This document shows positions 1 through 6,989 of a DNA stretch of 7,979 bases, one piece after another. The DNA comes from an uncultured Paenibacillaceae bacterium (GTDB lineage: Bacteria; Bacillota; Bacilli; Aneurinibacillales; Aneurinibacillaceae), in assembly GCA_937874515.1 (NCBI GenBank), contig CALNBV010000154.1:1-7979 (forward strand), in the 5' to 3' direction. Numbering within the stretch: the stretch's first letter is position 1; each line of letters begins with the position of its first letter. The position numbers and the translations under genes are program-made. A model generated the notes under the pieces. It did not search any database. It was not told where the DNA came from and saw only the letters and a list, made by a program, of their open reading frames with translations.

Positions 1-2
1 AA

Positions 3-89
3 TTGCCGGGAGTACAGTTCGGCCAGCACCCAGAATTTCTGGAAGATTACCTTCCATGGAGTTCAGAAGTTCAAGAAGCCTGCATATAG
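3..89 (+). CDS. IS66-family transposase (TnpC), C-terminal fragment
   Basis: Frame 3 is open from the window edge and ends at TAG 87-89, giving 28 residues that include FLEDYLPWSSEVQEAC. A C-terminal LPWS segment followed by a polar tail is, from memory, typical of IS66 TnpC proteins of Gram-positive bacteria. The DDE catalytic domain lies upstream, outside the window, so activity cannot be judged. The stop is 63 bases before the inferred element tip, a normal arrangement. The other two forward frames are also open over this short stretch, but their peptides are less protein-like and do not fit the adjacent IS66-like end. Confidence 0.5.
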   Translation: MPGVQFGQHPEFLEDYLPWSSEVQEACI

Positions 90-126
90 AGCAAAACTCA
101 GTCTACTTGAGATTTGCTCTTTTTTC
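88..126 (+). terminator. Intrinsic terminator at the end of the IS transposase
   Basis: A 13-bp inverted repeat with one mismatch (88-100, AGAGCAAAACTCA; 108-120, TGAGATTTGCTCT) encloses a 7-base loop and is followed by a T run from 120 to 125. It begins on the last two bases of the transposase stop codon. This is a strong rho-independent terminator shape and would stop transposase transcripts before they leave the element. Confidence 0.8.
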
Positions 127-140
127 TATACACCAAGTTA

Positions 141-152
141 TTAGACGCTTAC
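141..152. repeat. IS66-type terminal inverted repeat (right end)
   Basis: TTAGACGCTTAC is, on the other strand, GTAAGCGTCTAA, matching the usual start of IS66-family ends. The partner repeat is off the left edge, so pairing cannot be tested here. Confidence 0.5.
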
Positions 153-162
153 AAATATTCAG

Positions 163-498
163 TTGGAAAATGAATGTGTAAGAATTACTTTGTATGAATC
201 TCCCTTGGACTATGAAAAAGATGAAAATCGGGAAATTCAGATGAGTTTCCGAAAAGAAACAGGAATTGATTTATTAGCGCATGGTTTGGAAAAAGAAGTA
301 ACTATTTTGAAAGATGAAGATCTTTCTATAGAAATATTTAGTGGAAGCTTTCCACATGGTGGAATAAAATTAATCAAATATTACTTTGGGAACTCAAAAA
401 ATTTAACATTAAAATCCCTTGCTAGTGAGGTAAGAATTGTTGAACTAGATATGAATGGGAATGAACTTTGGTCAGAGGTCTGCAGGATTAATAAATAA
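163..498 (+). CDS. Hypothetical protein, probably a 5'-truncated gene remnant
   Basis: The frame encodes 111 residues if it starts at TTG 163, ending TAA 496-498. I do not recognise the family. It is hydrophilic, rich in Glu, Lys and Asp, with no signal peptide or membrane segment, and includes the local motif SGSFPHGGIKL at about residues 60-70. No Shine-Dalgarno sequence precedes TTG 163, nor the next in-frame ATG at 241. The frame is open back to the presumed IS66 tip at 152, and the stop that bounds it (TAG 142-144) lies inside the IS end. The simplest reading is that an IS66 insertion removed the real 5' end. Its codons are more AT-rich than those of the pilus operon, and a terminator follows directly, so it is not part of that operon. 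It could still be a short intact gene. Confidence 0.5.
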   Translation: MENECVRITLYESPLDYEKDENREIQMSFRKETGIDLLAHGLEKEVTILKDEDLSIEIFSGSFPHGGIKLIKYYFGNSKNLTLKSLASEVRIVELDMNGNELWSEVCRINK

Positions 499-511
499 GT
501 AGAATGATATT

Positions 512-534
512 GGAACTCTCAGGGTTCCTTTTTT
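512..534 (+). terminator. Intrinsic terminator after the hypothetical gene
   Basis: GGAACTC (512-518) pairs with GGGTTCC (522-528) across a 3-base loop, with one T-G wobble, and six T bases follow at 529-534. It lies 14 bases after the stop of the preceding frame and separates it from the Tad operon. Confidence 0.8.
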
Positions 535-579
535 ATTTGCTGAGGAGTTAATTGAGAGTAAATTATTAACAGTAAATGG

Positions 580-608
580 TTGAATAATCATTTATTATTA
601 CATAGAAT
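580..608 (+). promoter_or_regulatory. Putative SigA-type promoter of the Tad operon
   Basis: TTGAAT (580-585) and TAGAAT (603-608) are separated by exactly 17 bases and match the vegetative -35 (TTGACA) and -10 (TATAAT) boxes at 4/6 and 5/6 positions. Transcription would begin near 615, leaving a leader of about 43 bases before the tadE-like start. It is the best candidate between the terminator at 534 and the first gene. The region is very AT-rich, so chance matches are possible. The spacer contains a short inverted repeat (AATAA 583-587, TTATT 592-596) that could be an operator but may be chance. Confidence 0.5.
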
Positions 609-643
609 TAGAATAAATGACAAAATAATAGAAAAAAAGACAA

Positions 644-649
644 AGGAGG
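644..649 (+). promoter_or_regulatory. Ribosome binding site that fixes the tadE-like start
   Basis: A perfect AGGAGG lies 8 bases before ATG 658. The same frame is open further upstream, from an initiator at 580, but that longer version has no ribosome binding site, overlaps the candidate promoter and would place a lysine-rich stretch in front of the pseudopilin signal. The start at 658 is therefore preferred. Confidence 0.85.
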
Positions 650-657
650 AAGTGCAA

Positions 658-1050
658 ATGATCCACCGGTTCCGCAATAACCGGGGTTCTAGTTCCGTTG
701 AATTTATAGCTATACTGCCTTTTTTTATTCTATTAGGATTAGTAGTTTGGCAGTTTGCGGTGATTGGGTATGCCATTCTGAATACACAGGCGGCAGCTAG
801 AGATGGAATAAGAGTTGCCTCTACGGTATGGCAAACGGATCCTGCTAGACAGGCTGCAAAAAAGAGTTTTGGGCAATCTACATCCTATTATTCTTTAACA
901 AAGGTTGATGTAGAAATAGATAAGGTGAATTCAGAAGCCACTTTAACGGTACATAGTTCAATTTATCCCGTTTTAATTCCCAAAGCGTTCCGTTCATCTG
1001 ATGTGGCGTTTCCTTTTCAATGGAAAGTAACAGCCCCTTTATATCAATAA
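658..1050 (+). CDS. tadE: TadE-like pseudopilin
   Basis: The 130-residue protein has the TadE-like layout: a short basic N-terminus, a processing site RNNRG/SSSVEF (cleavage after Gly10, with Glu15 at mature position +5), a hydrophobic helix at about 16-40, then the Q-A-A-A-R-D-G-R pattern at about 44-53 and a small extracytoplasmic domain. In characterised Tad systems TadE is a minor pseudopilin cut by the prepilin peptidase TadV, and one is encoded at the other end of this operon. It is the first gene of the operon, preceded by a promoter candidate and a perfect AGGAGG. Gly(-1) and Glu(+5) are both present, so processing is plausible. It is not a main Flp pilin, which would be shorter (about 50-70 residues) and nearly all helix. 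Confidence 0.85.
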   Translation: MIHRFRNNRGSSSVEFIAILPFFILLGLVVWQFAVIGYAILNTQAAARDGIRVASTVWQTDPARQAAKKSFGQSTSYYSLTKVDVEIDKVNSEATLTVHSSIYPVLIPKAFRSSDVAFPFQWKVTAPLYQ

Positions 1051-1083
1051 TAAGTTTTAAAATAATACATTTTGAAAGAAAGT

Positions 1084-1088
1084 GAGGA
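1084..1088 (+). promoter_or_regulatory. Ribosome binding site that decides the cpaB-like start
   Basis: GAGGA at 1084-1088 is 8 bases before TTG 1097, a standard spacing. A GTG at 1082 in the same frame has only a weak GAAAGAAA upstream, and would place this site inside the coding sequence. This favours the TTG start. Confidence 0.5.
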
Positions 1089-1096
1089 CATCTAGA

Positions 1097-1729
1097 TTGC
1101 TAGAATTAAAACGCAAATCCATTCTTTTTCTCTCTCTTGCCATTGTAATGGCTATTTTGGCCGGGTTGCTTTTTTCCAATCAGGTAGCTGTTTTGCAAGA
1201 GAGAATGGGGGTAATGTCCCAAACCTACGTCGCTAAATATGATATTGAGCCTCGGATACCCTTAAAGCTATCCGATTTTGAGGTAAAAGAGATCCCCTTA
1301 CAATATGCCCCTGAATCCGTTGTGTTAGAACCAAAAGTAATACAAGGGTCAGTTAGCCTTCTTCCATTAAAGAAGGGTGATGTATTGGCGAAAAATATGT
1401 TGAAGCCCATGGATGGACAGGCCAACAGCTCAACGAGCCGTCTGGTAAGAGTAATGGCCAATGACAAGGTGCAATTTGATTCTGTTCTTGAATCTATGGA
1501 TCGGGTGGATATTATTGTTTCCCGTCAGGTAGGTAATCAAAGGCAAACCATATTATTTAAACGTGATGTTTTGGTTCTTACGGTTTATCAGAGTGGAGAT
1601 AAACAGAAAAGCCAGTTGGAAGGGATTGGTGTTGAAGTATCCATTGAGGATGCAGTAGCCCTTACAGATGTGTTGAATTATAGTGACCGAGTTCGCATCC
1701 TGAAGGCTAATAATACGCGAGTGAAATAA
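1097..1729 (+). CDS. cpaB: CpaB/RcpC-like Flp pilus assembly protein (SAF domain)
   Basis: The 210-residue protein (215 if GTG 1082 is used) has a basic N-terminus, one membrane helix at about 9-27, a SAF-type beta-clip domain at about 43-105 (VAKYDIEPRIPL... through LPLKKGDVLAKNML) and a C-terminal RcpC/CpaB-like domain at about 115-205. The N-terminal helix probably anchors it, with the rest outside the membrane. In Gram-negative systems CpaB/RcpC works with the outer-membrane secretin and in pilus passage. A Bacillota homologue has no outer membrane to serve, so its role is likely in the cell wall or in pilus stability (inference). It lies 46 bases after the tadE-like gene and 37 before the tadZ-like gene. 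It is somewhat shorter than many proteobacterial CpaB proteins, in keeping with Gram-positive versions. Confidence 0.8.
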   Translation: MLELKRKSILFLSLAIVMAILAGLLFSNQVAVLQERMGVMSQTYVAKYDIEPRIPLKLSDFEVKEIPLQYAPESVVLEPKVIQGSVSLLPLKKGDVLAKNMLKPMDGQANSSTSRLVRVMANDKVQFDSVLESMDRVDIIVSRQVGNQRQTILFKRDVLVLTVYQSGDKQKSQLEGIGVEVSIEDAVALTDVLNYSDRVRILKANNTRVK

Positions 1730-1766
1730 AGGCATCATTTGATGAACCGGAAAGGATGGAATCTGA

Positions 1767-3038
1767 ATGAATAACCAAGAAATGCGGGAATGGAGTTTAC
1801 TTCTAATTACTGATTCTGCAGAAATCCGTTCTAGAATGGAAGACCATTTAGCAGGCTTACCCATTTCCCTGGACATAATTACGCAGGAAGAAGCAGGGGC
1901 TGGAGTCTTTCGCTTTAGTCCGGATTTAGTATTATTACACGAGCCCAGCCATGGGGCATCTCCAGAAACCGTTAGTTTTATATTGTCTGAATCTCCAGGG
2001 AGTCTAGTGATTTTCCTTGCTGAGTCCCGGGATTTCAGTATGATGCGGGAAGTCCAACGGGCTGGGGTTATGGATATCATCATGATCCCTGATGAGGAAG
2101 TGATGTTGGGGGATGTGGTGCGCCGGGCCCTCCGATTAAAGCAGGAAATGGTGTCTGCCAGTGCAGCTGCACGCTTCTTTCCAGGCACTACAACCAAAGG
2201 AAAAGGCCAGGTTGTTGCTTTTTATAGTGGAAAAGGGGGAGTAGGGAAATCCCTAATTTCTGGTACCTTAGCCCATACTCTACAATTGGATTACCCTTAT
2301 AATGTTTTGCTGGTGGATTTAAACCTGCAAAATGGAGGAATATCTCCTTTATTCGGGTTGAAAGAGAATCGTTCCATTTATGATTTAATTCCTGTTATGG
2401 GAGAATTAAATGAAACCCATCTACGGAATGTTGTGGCTCGAGAAAACGTATCACAAATGGATGTGCTTGTAAGTCCTTCTGATGCAGAAAAGGGGGAGTA
2501 TGTAACGGCAGATCATATTCAGCGACTCTTAAGGGTAGCGAGAAGATACTATGATTATGTCGTGGTGGATCTTCCCACGGGCATGGATGAGAAAAACCAG
2601 ATGGCATTAATGGAAGCAGACCGAATTTATTATATTTCTACTTTAGATATTCCTTCTTTAATGGTGCTGCGTCAGAGCCTGGATCTTTTCCGGCGGTTGA
2701 ATATGGACACTAGCCCCGAACATTTAAGCGTAGTATTTAATCAAATTCACGATAGAAATGAAATTATTGTAAATGATTTGAAAAAGATGGAGGAAATCAA
2801 TTACTTTATGACCTTGCCATCTGATTGGAAAAATATCCAGAATAAATTAAATCTTACTGAACCCATACGCAAACAACCACAGGAGAAGAAAATATCTCCT
2901 TTTGCTAAAAGCATTCGCCAATTGGCACATGCCCTCATATCAGGTACTGGAGTACAGGAAGAGGAAAAGAATGAAGGCACATTCTTGAAGAAACTTAATC
3001 CTTTTGCACAGAAAAATCATACGAAGAAAGTTTTATAG
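1767..3038 (+). CDS. tadZ: TadZ/CpaE-like pilus-localising ATPase
   Basis: The 423-residue protein has two parts. Residues about 10-125 have a receiver-like fold pattern (LLLITD at 11-16, PDLVLL at 52-57) but His58 sits where the phospho-acceptor Asp is expected and Ile107 where the conserved Lys would precede the Pro, so it is a degenerate receiver. Residues about 147-390 form a MinD/ParA-type ATPase with the deviant Walker A GKGGVGKS (155-162, Lys156 and Lys161), a switch region LLVDLNLQNGG with Asp184, and YVVVDLPTG with Asp268. TadZ/CpaE proteins set the cell position of the Tad machine. The tail (about 395-423) is charged and low in structure. AAAGGA at 1751-1756 is 10 bases before the ATG. 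The gene is followed by cpaF/tadA with an 11-base gap. Confidence 0.88.
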   Translation: MNNQEMREWSLLLITDSAEIRSRMEDHLAGLPISLDIITQEEAGAGVFRFSPDLVLLHEPSHGASPETVSFILSESPGSLVIFLAESRDFSMMREVQRAGVMDIIMIPDEEVMLGDVVRRALRLKQEMVSASAAARFFPGTTTKGKGQVVAFYSGKGGVGKSLISGTLAHTLQLDYPYNVLLVDLNLQNGGISPLFGLKENRSIYDLIPVMGELNETHLRNVVARENVSQMDVLVSPSDAEKGEYVTADHIQRLLRVARRYYDYVVVDLPTGMDEKNQMALMEADRIYYISTLDIPSLMVLRQSLDLFRRLNMDTSPEHLSVVFNQIHDRNEIIVNDLKKMEEINYFMTLPSDWKNIQNKLNLTEPIRKQPQEKKISPFAKSIRQLAHALISGTGVQEEEKNEGTFLKKLNPFAQKNHTKKVL

Positions 3039-3049
3039 GGGGAAGAGGT

Positions 3050-4426
3050 ATGCCACTTTTCAGTAAAAATCAAACCCAGGCGCCCATCCATTCCTATTTA
3101 GAAGAAGATCGAAATGAATACCTGGAAACCTTAGGCAGCCATTATAAAAACCGTCTTCTCGGGGAAGCGGACATTCAATCCATTACTCGTTTGCCAGCTG
3201 AAGAAATGCGCAGGGCAGTAGAACGGATCCTGGCTCAATTTATGAGTGAAGAACGACTTGTCCTTCCCCGCAGAGACCGGGACTTTTTGGTATCTAGGAT
3301 TCTCAATGAGTCCGTTGGTCTGGGGCCTTTGGAAGGGCTTTTGAAGGATGATGGAATTACGGAAATCCTAATCAATGGATATGATCGGGTATTTGTTGAA
3401 AAGAAAGGAAAGTTGGAGCAAGTTCCTGTTCGCTTTAAAAATGAAGAACACTTGCGGCAAATCATCGAACGGATTGTCGCTCCTATTGGACGAAGAATTG
3501 ATGAAAGTTCACCTATGGTAGATGCACGCTTGCCTGATGGAAGCCGGGTGAATGCAGTCATTGCCCCTGTTAGCCTTTTTGGGTCAACGGTTTCTATTCG
3601 CCGTTTTTCCAAAAATCCATATACCATGGAGAATTTAATGGGGTTTGGGGCCTTTTCACCTGCGATTTCCCGCTTTTTGCAAAACATTGTGAGAGCAAGA
3701 TTAAATGTTTTGATTTCCGGGGGGACAGGGAGTGGTAAATCTACCCTTCTTAATGCTATGGCTGCTGCAATTCCTCAAGGGGAACGGGTCATTACCATTG
3801 AGGATATGGCTGAATTGCGCCTGAATCGAAAACATGTTGTAGGGTTAGAAGCTCGTCCTGCCAATGTAGAGGGAACAGGAAGAATTGATATCCGGGAGTT
3901 AGTTCGCAATGCTTTACGGATGCGTCCAGACCGCATCGTTGTGGGGGAAGTTCGCAGTGGAGAAGCCTTCGATATGTTGCAGGCCATGAACACAGGCCAT
4001 GAAGGATCTTTAACCACTCTTCATGCCAATTCTGTGGCAGATGCCATTCGTCGTTTAGAGTCCATGGTGATTATGTCCGGGACAGGACTGGGGTCAGAGG
4101 TAATTCGAGATTATATTTATTCCGCTTTAGATTATATCGTCCAAATCGGCCGTTTAGAGGATGGAAGCCGTAAAGTGTTGTCCATTTCCGAAGTACAAAA
4201 AGGCAAAGACGGCAGCCTGGAAAAGATAGAAGAAATCTTTCGTTTTGACCGGCAAGGGATTGATGAAAATCATCATGTACTGGGGAACTTTATCTCAACA
4301 GGTGTTTATCCAAGAAGTTTAGAACGATTTCAAGTGTATGGAATTCAGCAGGATTTCTCTGACTTTGAACCGGATTTTGCTTGCAATGAGAAGGCGATGG
4401 ACAGGAAGCAGGTGTACAAGCCATGA
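3050..4426 (+). CDS. tadA: TadA/CpaF-type secretion ATPase
   Basis: The 458-residue protein is a type II/IV secretion-superfamily hexameric ATPase that powers Flp pilus assembly at the cytoplasmic membrane. The N-terminal domain (about 1-200) contains the CpaF-typical VGLGPLEGLL and SPMVDARLPDGSRVNAV segments. The catalytic domain has Walker A GGTGSGKST (224-232), an Asp box TIEDMAELRL (249-258), Walker B RIVVGEVRSGEA (295-306, Glu300) and a His box TGHEGSLTTLHANS (315-328). All key residues are present and the length is close to the family norm. An acidic tail (about 433-458) follows the conserved core. GGGGGAAGAGG lies directly before ATG 3050. Its last bases overlap the tadB-like start (ATGA), which suggests translational coupling with its membrane partner. 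Confidence 0.95.
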   Translation: MPLFSKNQTQAPIHSYLEEDRNEYLETLGSHYKNRLLGEADIQSITRLPAEEMRRAVERILAQFMSEERLVLPRRDRDFLVSRILNESVGLGPLEGLLKDDGITEILINGYDRVFVEKKGKLEQVPVRFKNEEHLRQIIERIVAPIGRRIDESSPMVDARLPDGSRVNAVIAPVSLFGSTVSIRRFSKNPYTMENLMGFGAFSPAISRFLQNIVRARLNVLISGGTGSGKSTLLNAMAAAIPQGERVITIEDMAELRLNRKHVVGLEARPANVEGTGRIDIRELVRNALRMRPDRIVVGEVRSGEAFDMLQAMNTGHEGSLTTLHANSVADAIRRLESMVIMSGTGLGSEVIRDYIYSALDYIVQIGRLEDGSRKVLSISEVQKGKDGSLEKIEEIFRFDRQGIDENHHVLGNFISTGVYPRSLERFQVYGIQQDFSDFEPDFACNEKAMDRKQVYKP

Positions 4427-5346
4427 TGACTTACTTCCTCGTCGCTTTCATGGGTGCCATTCTTCTACAAATCGGTGTGTATTATCTTATTCAATATCGA
4501 GTGAGCAAAGGCAAGATTAAGAAAAATATTAAACCATTATTTATGGCGAAAAAGCGTAAAAGTTTTCTGGGAAAACTGGGTGATCGGTTTGATCGGTCTG
4601 AGCGGGGAAAAGTCATTTCCCAAAAGTTATTAGAAATGAATTTGACCCTTAAACCTTCAGAATATATGGCTTTTCGGGTGGTTTTTTATATGGCTGCCTG
4701 GCTTATTGTATCGAAAATGCTTGGTGTTTCCTCTTTAATCGGGTTAGTGTTAGGGATTGGATTGGTTGAAGCTGGAATCTGGCTTTTTTATCGTCAACGG
4801 AAAGCTAAATATTTACTTCAAGTAGAGGAACAGCTACCAGAAGTATGCCGTATGTTAGGCAACACAGTCCGTGCTGGGTTTTCCATTCAGCAGGGGTTAC
4901 AGCATGTGGCTCGTGTTTTGGATTATCCCTTAGGTCTCCATTTCCGCAATCTTGTAAACGAACTCGCTTTAGGGGTGGAATTGAGTGAAGGGTTTAAGCA
5001 CTTATTGGAACGCCTTCCTAGCAGGGAACTTCGTTTCTTTACTTCAACGATCTTGTTACAAAAGGAATCTGGCGGAAATTTGTTTCAGGTCATGGACCAA
5101 ATGGCGGACACATTAAAGCAGCGGATTTTGGTGCAAAAATCCATTGAAACGGCAACCGCAGAAGGACGGTTTACAGCCTTTCTTTTGCCTCTTCTCGGTT
5201 TGTTTATTGTGTTTATTTTTAGCCAGTCCATGGATTTAGGGAGACTTTTGTTAAATCCAATCGGGTTATTATTGTTGGGTGTATTTATTGTAGGACAGAT
5301 TATCGGCTTTCTTCTGGTTCGAAGAATTAGTAATATTCGTGTTTAG
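4423..5346 (+). CDS. tadB: TadB-like inner-membrane platform protein
   Basis: The 307-residue protein has an N-terminal membrane helix (about 3-24), a basic cytoplasmic stretch, two further helices (about 82-122), a T2SSF/GspF-type domain at about 135-240 (LPEVCRMLGNTVRAGFSI, QKESGGNLFQVMDQ) and two C-terminal helices (about 252-268 and 278-299). TadB and TadC form the membrane platform on which the TadA ATPase acts. The start overlaps tadA by 4 bases as ATGA. A second ATG follows at once (4426), so the protein may be one residue shorter. The tadC-like gene follows after 11 bases. Confidence 0.9.
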   Translation: MMTYFLVAFMGAILLQIGVYYLIQYRVSKGKIKKNIKPLFMAKKRKSFLGKLGDRFDRSERGKVISQKLLEMNLTLKPSEYMAFRVVFYMAAWLIVSKMLGVSSLIGLVLGIGLVEAGIWLFYRQRKAKYLLQVEEQLPEVCRMLGNTVRAGFSIQQGLQHVARVLDYPLGLHFRNLVNELALGVELSEGFKHLLERLPSRELRFFTSTILLQKESGGNLFQVMDQMADTLKQRILVQKSIETATAEGRFTAFLLPLLGLFIVFIFSQSMDLGRLLLNPIGLLLLGVFIVGQIIGFLLVRRISNIRV

Positions 5347-5357
5347 GGGGTGAAGAG

Positions 5358-6266
5358 ATGACGGAAATAACCATCATGATTTATGGAGCGCTGGCCCTTT
5401 TTTTAGTTTTTGCTTTTTATTATTATCGCTTTACGATACATCGAAGCAAACTCCGAGATAAAATCACAGCCATTTTTTCCAGAGAACAAATGATCAAAAA
5501 GGTTAGCTGGCAAGAGAAATGGGTGAAAAAGCTGGTCAGTTGGTCGAAGGATTTGGCCCCATTGGGGAGTAAACTGACCTTTTTTAGTAAAACCAATGAC
5601 ATTGAAAAGAATCTAACCCGTGCTGGCCGGCCTTTTCGCCTTCAGGCAATGGATCTTCATGGGTTAAAAATGCTGTCAGCCATCCTTGGTTTGATTAGCG
5701 GGATGCTCATGATGATTCCTCTTTTTTTTCTGGGGATGGCTGCTCCACTTTTATTTTTACTGCTGGGCTTTTTCATCCCTCTTTTGCTATTAAAACAGCT
5801 GGGAGACCTGCGGCAAATGGCGATTTCTCAGGAACTTCCCGACTTTTTTGATACCATTTCCATCACCCTTTCTGCTGGCCTTAGCCTGGAAACCGCCTTG
5901 CAAAGATATGTGAAAGCAACAGAAGGTGCTTTAAGCGACGAGCTGAGTGTATTTAATGATGAAGTGAAATTAGGGGTTCCACGGGAAGAAGCTCTCATGA
6001 ATCTGGCGAAGCGAACCCAGAACCCGGACGTCGAGAATCTTGCCAATGATTTAATCCAGGCCATTCGCCTTGGGGTACCTTTTGCGAAAACATTTCGCCT
6101 TCAGGCAGAAGGAATGCGCAAAATTCGAGAAGAACGGGCGAAGGATCAGGCACGAAAGGCTGGTCCTAAACTTGCACTGGTCACCACGCTGGTGTTTACC
6201 CCTTCTATTATGATTTTTATTATTGGTATGCTTATTTTGAATTTTATGAGCGGGAAGGGATTTTAG
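5358..6266 (+). CDS. tadC: TadC-like inner-membrane platform protein
   Basis: The 302-residue protein is the second T2SSF-type platform protein. It has an N-terminal helix (about 5-23), a cytoplasmic segment with NLTRAGRPFRL (85-95), a long hydrophobic pair (about 105-146), a T2SSF domain at about 158-260 (QELPDFFDTISITLSAGLSL, then a second conserved block near LANDLIQAIRLGVPF) and a C-terminal helix (about 274-296). The order tadA-tadB-tadC is the standard Tad core. GGGGGTGAAG lies just before ATG 5358. Its TAG stop directly abuts the next ATG with no base between, consistent with coupled translation. Confidence 0.9.
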   Translation: MTEITIMIYGALALFLVFAFYYYRFTIHRSKLRDKITAIFSREQMIKKVSWQEKWVKKLVSWSKDLAPLGSKLTFFSKTNDIEKNLTRAGRPFRLQAMDLHGLKMLSAILGLISGMLMMIPLFFLGMAAPLLFLLLGFFIPLLLLKQLGDLRQMAISQELPDFFDTISITLSAGLSLETALQRYVKATEGALSDELSVFNDEVKLGVPREEALMNLAKRTQNPDVENLANDLIQAIRLGVPFAKTFRLQAEGMRKIREERAKDQARKAGPKLALVTTLVFTPSIMIFIIGMLILNFMSGKGF

Positions 6267-6968
6267 ATGAGGAATCTGTTAAATGAAAAGGGGAATTATA
6301 CTGTGGCTTTCCTCGTCTATTTCGCCCTCTTTCTTTTTGCATTGGTCTTGATTTTAAACCTGAGTAAGGTATGGTACGCTCATTCCCACTCTCAAACTTC
6401 TGCAGATGCTGCCAGTATAGCAGCAACACAAAAAGTGAATGAAATCATCCGCCAAAATTCTGACTTACTCACTTTAATTGATATAAAAATCCAGGAAGAA
6501 GTGGAAAAGTTCCTTTCAGAGCATCCCGGGATGGATCCTGAGGAAGCCAGAAGAGAAGTCGTGGATGGCATGGTTAAGGATGAAAGCCAACAAGATTCTC
6601 TATATTTTGCCGACTATGAAGAAATTCCTGTGCCTACCCTTCTTCAGTTAGCCTATGATTTTAACAATACAATCATTGGGCAGAAAGTGTGGTTCATTCT
6701 TTCCGCTCATAAAGAGGAATTGGCAGCTTATGTCCAGGAGTATTTGAAGAAGAATGGCTCCTATGAAAATAGCGATCAAATCGCCCATGGACGGATTGAG
6801 ATGCCCTATACGTCGAAAGGGCGAATTCGTGTGATTGCTCAGACTGAATTAAATCCTGTATGGATTTCCGGATTGCCATTGCCTGATTTTAATCGGGTGG
6901 AAGGAGAAGGGGTAGGCCCTAAACTTGTCTATCTGGAAAAAATGCCACCTATTATTATTGAATTTTAA
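6267..6968 (+). CDS. TadG-like / Tad-domain membrane-anchored protein
   Basis: The 233-residue protein starts with a short polar stretch and EKGNYTVAF, then one membrane helix (about 13-34), then QTSADAASIAATQ (43-55), which is the mark of the putative Flp pilus-assembly TadE/G-like N-terminal family (a helix followed by an Asp-Ala-Ala-rich segment). The remainder (about 56-233) is a charged extracytoplasmic domain that I do not recognise. Gly9 could be a prepilin cleavage site, but mature position +5 is Ala rather than Glu, unlike the tadE-like product. It could be a minor pilin or an uncut envelope anchor. It is much shorter than proteobacterial TadG, which carries a von Willebrand domain, so the tadG symbol is not given. 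GGGAAGGGA precedes the start, within the end of the tadC-like gene. Confidence 0.7.
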   Translation: MRNLLNEKGNYTVAFLVYFALFLFALVLILNLSKVWYAHSHSQTSADAASIAATQKVNEIIRQNSDLLTLIDIKIQEEVEKFLSEHPGMDPEEARREVVDGMVKDESQQDSLYFADYEEIPVPTLLQLAYDFNNTIIGQKVWFILSAHKEELAAYVQEYLKKNGSYENSDQIAHGRIEMPYTSKGRIRVIAQTELNPVWISGLPLPDFNRVEGEGVGPKLVYLEKMPPIIIEF

Positions 6969-6989
6969 GGAAAGAAGAGGCAAGAGAAA

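Larger units (their letters stand above)
1..152 (+). mobile_element. Right end of an IS66-family insertion sequence (partial)
   Basis: The block holds the 3' end of a transposase-like frame, a short non-coding tail and a terminal sequence whose reverse complement begins GTAAGCGTCTAA. IS66-family elements typically begin with GTAA and often GTAAGCG, so position 152 is read as the outer tip of the element. The left part lies outside the window. IS66 elements normally make an 8-bp target duplication; the next 8 bases (153-160, AAATATTC) would be the right copy, but the left copy cannot be seen. The family call rests on two agreeing but short signals, the protein tail and the end sequence. Confidence 0.6.

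Noticed and set aside
163..498. Immunity protein partner of a secreted toxin
   Set aside because: The small acidic protein and a possible secreted effector at the other end invite this idea, but no family is recognised, a terminator separates them and the gene appears truncated by an IS.
583..596. Inverted repeat AATAA-TCAT-TTATT as an operator
   Set aside because: It is short and made only of A and T in a very AT-rich region, so it is likely by chance. It is noted under the promoter but not called as a site.
580..657. Longer version of the tadE-like protein with 26 extra residues
   Set aside because: It has no ribosome binding site, starts within the likely promoter and places a long polar stretch before the pseudopilin signal. 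ATG 658 has a perfect AGGAGG.
1553..2197. Long open frame on the - strand (214 residues)
   Set aside because: It lies opposite the cpaB-like end and the tadZ-like gene, which have clear family motifs and ribosome binding sites. The protein is rich in Ser, Arg and Ile with no recognisable domain, typical of an antisense shadow.
3235..3687. Open frame on the - strand (150 residues) inside tadA
   Set aside because: It is antisense to the well-conserved CpaF N-terminal domain, has no convincing start signal and a Ser/Arg-rich composition, so it is a shadow.
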